In this document: positions 61,518 through 64,000 of the stretch, piece after piece
Layout of the letters: each line of letters begins with the position of its first letter
How positions within the stretch are numbered: position 1 is the first letter of the stretch
Assembly (NCBI RefSeq): GCF_000250675.2
Contig: NC_018681.1
Location: forward strand, 7,998,001-8,062,000
Length of the DNA: 64,000 bases
Reading direction: 5' to 3'
Source: Nocardia brasiliensis ATCC 700358
GTDB lineage: Bacteria; Actinomycetota; Actinomycetes; Mycobacteriales; Mycobacteriaceae
The notes under the pieces: model-generated
Told to the model about the DNA's origin: nothing
The model's input: the letters and a program-made list of their open reading frames with translations, nothing else
The model's database searches: none
Program-made: the position numbers and the translations under genes

Positions 61518-62355
61518 CCAGCAGGCACTCGATGAGGTGGCCGTTCTGCTGGCCTGCCCGGAATGCGCGCTCGGTCTCGAGCCGCACGGCCGGGCGTTGC
61601 GTTGCGGACACGGGCACAGTTTCGACATTGCCAAGCAGGGCTATGTCAGCCTGCTGACGGGCGCCTCGACCAAAATGACCGGCGACACCGCGACCATGCT
61701 GGACGCGCGTGCCGCCTTTCAAGGTGGGGGACATTTCGCGCCGATTGCTGCCGCGACCGCAGCGGCGATCGGGCCGGACGAGGATGCGCCCGCCACGGTG
61801 CTAGAGGTAGGCGCGGGCACCGGCTACTACCTGGCCGGGGCGCTCGACGCCATGCCCGCGGCCCGGGGCATCGCGCTGGACGTGGCCAAACCCGCCGCCC
61901 GGCGCTGTGCGCGCGCCCACCCGCGGGCCGCCGCGGTGCTGGCCGACGCCTGGCGTGGGTTGCCCGTCCGCGACGGCACCCTGGGCGCGGTGCTGTCGGT
62001 CTTCGCGCCGCGCAACCCGGCGGAGGTCGCGCGGGTGCTGGCACGAGACGGCGTCTTCGTCGTCGTCACTCCCACCGAGCGTCATCTCGGCGAATTGATC
62101 GGCCCGCTCGCCATGGTGACCGTCGATCCGGACAAGGACCGCAAACTCGATGCCGCGATGTCCGGTTATTTCACCGCCACCGACCGCAAGCTGGTCGAGT
62201 ACCCGATGAAACTCGGCCACACCGACATAGCCAACGTCGTGGGCATGGGCCCGTCCGCACACCACGCCGCCGCGGCACACTCCCCCACCTCCGGCCTCCC
62301 CGACCCCACCGAAGTCACCGCCTCGGTCCTGGTCTCCACCTACCGCCGGGCATAG
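61504..62355 (+). CDS. rlmA: 23S rRNA guanine-N1 methyltransferase, RlmA family
   Basis: This 283-residue protein has an N-terminal zinc finger (CPECALGL, then CGHGHSFD) and the RlmA linker KQGYVSLL. The SAM site VLEVGAGTGYYL follows, and SVFAPRNPAEVARVL as motif post-I. It methylates a guanine in 23S rRNA domain II hairpin 35, a site tied to macrolide/tylosin sensitivity in relatives. GTG 61504 overlaps the DUF3117 gene; a later start at 61540 cannot be excluded. Confidence 0.88.
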   Translation: MSPANQQALDEVAVLLACPECALGLEPHGRALRCGHGHSFDIAKQGYVSLLTGASTKMTGDTATMLDARAAFQGGGHFAPIAAATAAAIGPDEDAPATVLEVGAGTGYYLAGALDAMPAARGIALDVAKPAARRCARAHPRAAAVLADAWRGLPVRDGTLGAVLSVFAPRNPAEVARVLARDGVFVVVTPTERHLGELIGPLAMVTVDPDKDRKLDAAMSGYFTATDRKLVEYPMKLGHTDIANVVGMGPSAHHAAAAHSPTSGLPDPTEVTASVLVSTYRRA

Positions 62356-62372
62356 TCACCACCTGCTCGGCC

Positions 62373-62600
62373 CGACTCCGTATGTCCGGCCCGGCTCCGC
62401 AAGTCCGGCCCGACTCCGTATGTCCGGCCCGGCTCCGCAAGTCCGGCCCGGCTCCGCAAGTCCGGCCCGGCTCCGCAAGTCCGGCCCGGCTCCGCAAGTC
62501 CGGCCCGGCTCCGCAAGTCCGGCCCGGCTCCGCAAGTCCGGCCCGGCTCCGCAAGTCCGGCCCATCTCCGCAAGTCCGGCGCGGCTCCGCAGGTACGGCG
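62373..62600. repeat. 19-bp x 12 tandem minisatellite between convergent rlmA and glgA
   Basis: Twelve head-to-tail units of consensus CGGCTCCGCAAGTCCGGCC fill the gap. Units 1 and 3 read CGACTCCGTATGTCCGGCC, units 2 and 4-10 are identical to the consensus, and units 11-12 are diverged at the glgA end. There are no unique spacers. Identity of the inner units shows recent expansion. Being between two stop codons it may also end transcription. Confidence 0.95.
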
Positions 62601-62606
62601 GGCCGG

Positions 62607-63833
62607 TCAGAGTTTGCGGACCCGGTCGTAGACCTCGACGGTGCGGGTGGCGATGTGGGACCAGTCGAATTCGGCGATCGCGCGGGCCCGGCCCGCCGCG
62701 CCGAATTCGGCGGCCAGCACGGGGTCGCCGGCGACCTCGTTGATCGCGGCGGCGAGGGCCTGTTCGTAGGCCTCGGTCGCGGCCGGGTCGTAGTGCACCA
62801 GACGCCCGGTCGTGCCGTCGGCGACCACCTCGGGGATGCCGCCGACGTCGGAGGCGACGACCGCGGTCGCGCACGCCATCGCCTCCAGGTTGACGATGCC
62901 GAGCGGCTCGTACACCGAGGGGCAGACGAACACCGTGGCCGCCGCGAGAATCTGGCGGATCTGTTCGGTGGGCAGCATCTCGCGCACCCAGAAAACGTTG
63001 CCGCGCCGCCGCTGCAATTCCTCGACCGCCGCGGCCGTCTCGGCCTCCAGTTCCTTGGTGTCCGGCGCACCGGCGCACAACACCAGCTGGATATCCGGAT
63101 CGAAATCGCGGGCCGCGGCGAGCAGATGCCCGACGCCCTTCTGCCGGGTGATCCGCCCGACGAACGCCACGATCGGCCGGTCGGGTCGCACCCCGAGCAC
63201 GGCCAGCACCGGCCGCGCGCCCGCCGCCACCGGTCCGGGATACCAGACGCTCGCGTCGATCCCGTTGTGCACCACGTGCACCCGATCGGGGTCGACGGAC
63301 GGGTAGGCGTCCAGCACGTCGTGGCGCATCCCCTCGCTCACCGCGATGATCGCGTCCGCGTGCTCCACCGCATTGCGTTCCGACCAGGAGGAGAGCCGGT
63401 AGCCGCCGCCGAGTTGCTCGGCCTTCCATGGCCGGCGCGGTTCGAGCGAATGCGCGGTCAGCACGTGCGGGATGCCGTAGAGGGTCGCTGCCAGGTGCCC
63501 GGCCAAGCCGCTGTACCAGGTGTGCGAGTGCACGACGTCGACCTGGCCCGCGGCGTCGGCCATTCGCAACTGCGCGGACATCATCTGCAACGCGGCGTTG
63601 GCGGCGTAGAGCTGCGGATCCGGTTGGTGCACCACGGCATCGGTGCGCGCGACACCCATGCAGTGCACGGTCACGTCGCATAGCCGACGCAACTGCGCAG
63701 TCAACTGCGTCACATGCACCCCGGCGCCGCCGTACACCTCCGGCGGGTACTCACGAGTCAGCATCGCGACCCGAAGCCGGTCCGGTGCGCTGGGTTCCAC
63801 GGTCGACCGCCCGGTGTCCGTGCCGAAACTCAC
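62607..63833 (-). CDS. glgA: Glycogen synthase / alpha-maltose-1-phosphate synthase (GlgA/GlgM, GT4)
   Basis: This 408-residue GT4 glycosyltransferase has REYPPEVYGGAGVHV at the N-terminus, HSHTWYSGLAGHL, FVGRITRQKGVGHLL and the E-x7-E region YEPLGIVNLEAMAC. It matches Rv1212c, which makes maltose-1-phosphate from ADP-glucose for alpha-glucan synthesis. GTG 63833 is the likely start; TTG 63842 is possible. It is divergent from glgC, which supplies ADP-glucose. Confidence 0.93.
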   Translation of the reverse strand: MSFGTDTGRSTVEPSAPDRLRVAMLTREYPPEVYGGAGVHVTQLTAQLRRLCDVTVHCMGVARTDAVVHQPDPQLYAANAALQMMSAQLRMADAAGQVDVVHSHTWYSGLAGHLAATLYGIPHVLTAHSLEPRRPWKAEQLGGGYRLSSWSERNAVEHADAIIAVSEGMRHDVLDAYPSVDPDRVHVVHNGIDASVWYPGPVAAGARPVLAVLGVRPDRPIVAFVGRITRQKGVGHLLAAARDFDPDIQLVLCAGAPDTKELEAETAAAVEELQRRRGNVFWVREMLPTEQIRQILAAATVFVCPSVYEPLGIVNLEAMACATAVVASDVGGIPEVVADGTTGRLVHYDPAATEAYEQALAAAINEVAGDPVLAAEFGAAGRARAIAEFDWSHIATRTVEVYDRVRKL

Positions 63834-63902
63834 CCGCTTCAAAGTAGACGTTCAACTCCGCAGGGGCCACTCGCCCGCCGGTTACCCGGTAGTTTGGCAG
63901 GT

Positions 63903-64000
63903 GTGAGGAGCCAGCCGCACGTACTCGGGATCGTGCTCGCCGGTGGCGAGGGCAAGCGACTCTTTCCACTCACCGCGGACCGCGCGAAACCTGCGGTGCC
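63903..64000 (+). CDS. glgC: Glucose-1-phosphate adenylyltransferase, N-terminal part (cut by window end)
   Basis: The visible 32 codons read LGIVLAGGEGKRLFPLT and DRAKPAV, the nucleotide-binding start of GlgC. It makes ADP-glucose from glucose-1-phosphate and ATP, the donor used by the divergent glgA product. GTG 63903 is 7 nt after TAGTTT (63890-63895) with no Shine-Dalgarno. Confidence 0.93.
   Translation, partial: MRSQPHVLGIVLAGGEGKRLFPLTADRAKPAV

Noticed and set aside
62373..62600. CRISPR-like array
   Set aside because: Units are 19 bp and directly abutting, with no unique spacers and no cas genes; it is a minisatellite.
61563..63683. Long open frame reading through the minisatellite on the plus strand
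   Set aside because: A 19-bp unit keeps three units in frame (57 bp), so open frames arise automatically. The flanking parts are shadows of rlmA and glgA.

Overview
The window is high-GC actinobacterial DNA. Gene content points to a mycolic-acid-containing member of the Mycobacteriales, most likely Nocardia or a close relative. Supporting genes are type VII secretion (T7SS/ESX) genes including an EspG chaperone, a fused actinobacterial 2-oxoglutarate metabolism enzyme (Kgd), a PtpB-type phosphatase (HCxxGKDRTG), a GlgM/GlgC pair, a ProXVWZ osmolyte transporter and a DUF3117 micro-protein. No rRNA, tRNA, CRISPR array or insertion sequence was seen. From memory of the M. tuberculosis gene order, several blocks look syntenic: deaD / RecB-like / kgd (compare Rv1253, Rv1251c, Rv1248c), and corA, a stress-type membrane protein, MgtE-N/CBS, DUF1003, lytic transglycosylase, mrp, a DivIVA-like protein, tag, DUF3117, glgA and glgC (compare Rv1239c down to Rv1209-Rv1213). 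This should be checked by alignment.

Layout. 0-1.3 kb: the end of an ESX locus (PPE-like C-terminus plus espG). 1.5-10.5 kb: a phosphoribosyltransferase, a nitrilase-family amidohydrolase, a DEAD-box RNA helicase, a very large RecB-like/helicase fusion whose catalytic motifs look eroded, a PLP-dependent alanine-racemase-fold enzyme and a small regulator-like protein. 10.9-17.6 kb: ptpB, a truncated acyl-AMP ligase, an enoyl-CoA hydratase, a glutathionyl-hydroquinone-reductase-like protein and a three-gene EcsC-like/ABC unit. 17.6-25.2 kb: a 1227-residue fused ABC exporter and kgd. 25.3-28.5 kb: a compact T7SS effector island with an EspC-like protein, a WXG100 protein, a polymorphic toxin, a CdiI-like immunity protein and possible spare immunity genes. 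GC content drops sharply at the toxin tip.

28.5-41.3 kb: a histidine phosphatase, RidA with HxlR, a TetR-divergent monooxygenase/SDR/lipase cassette followed by a FadD15-type ligase, a secreted protein of unknown role, a membrane-anchored molybdopterin oxidoreductase, and an MFS pump with its PadR repressor and a perfect 24-bp palindromic operator candidate. 41.4-46.3 kb: the osmoprotectant ABC transporter with a second, divergent binding protein. 46.4-50.5 kb: malic enzyme, a 0.8-kb gene-free stretch with degenerate repeats, and a flavoprotein. 50.4-64 kb: the mycobacteria-like housekeeping block ending in glgA and glgC, with a 19-bp x 12 minisatellite between rlmA and glgA.

Gene expression style. 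At least fourteen genes start 6-8 nt downstream of a TANNNT -10 hexamer with no Shine-Dalgarno sequence, so they are probably transcribed as leaderless mRNAs. Many others form tight operons with ATGA/GTGA overlaps. Strong GC-rich hairpins mark most convergent junctions.
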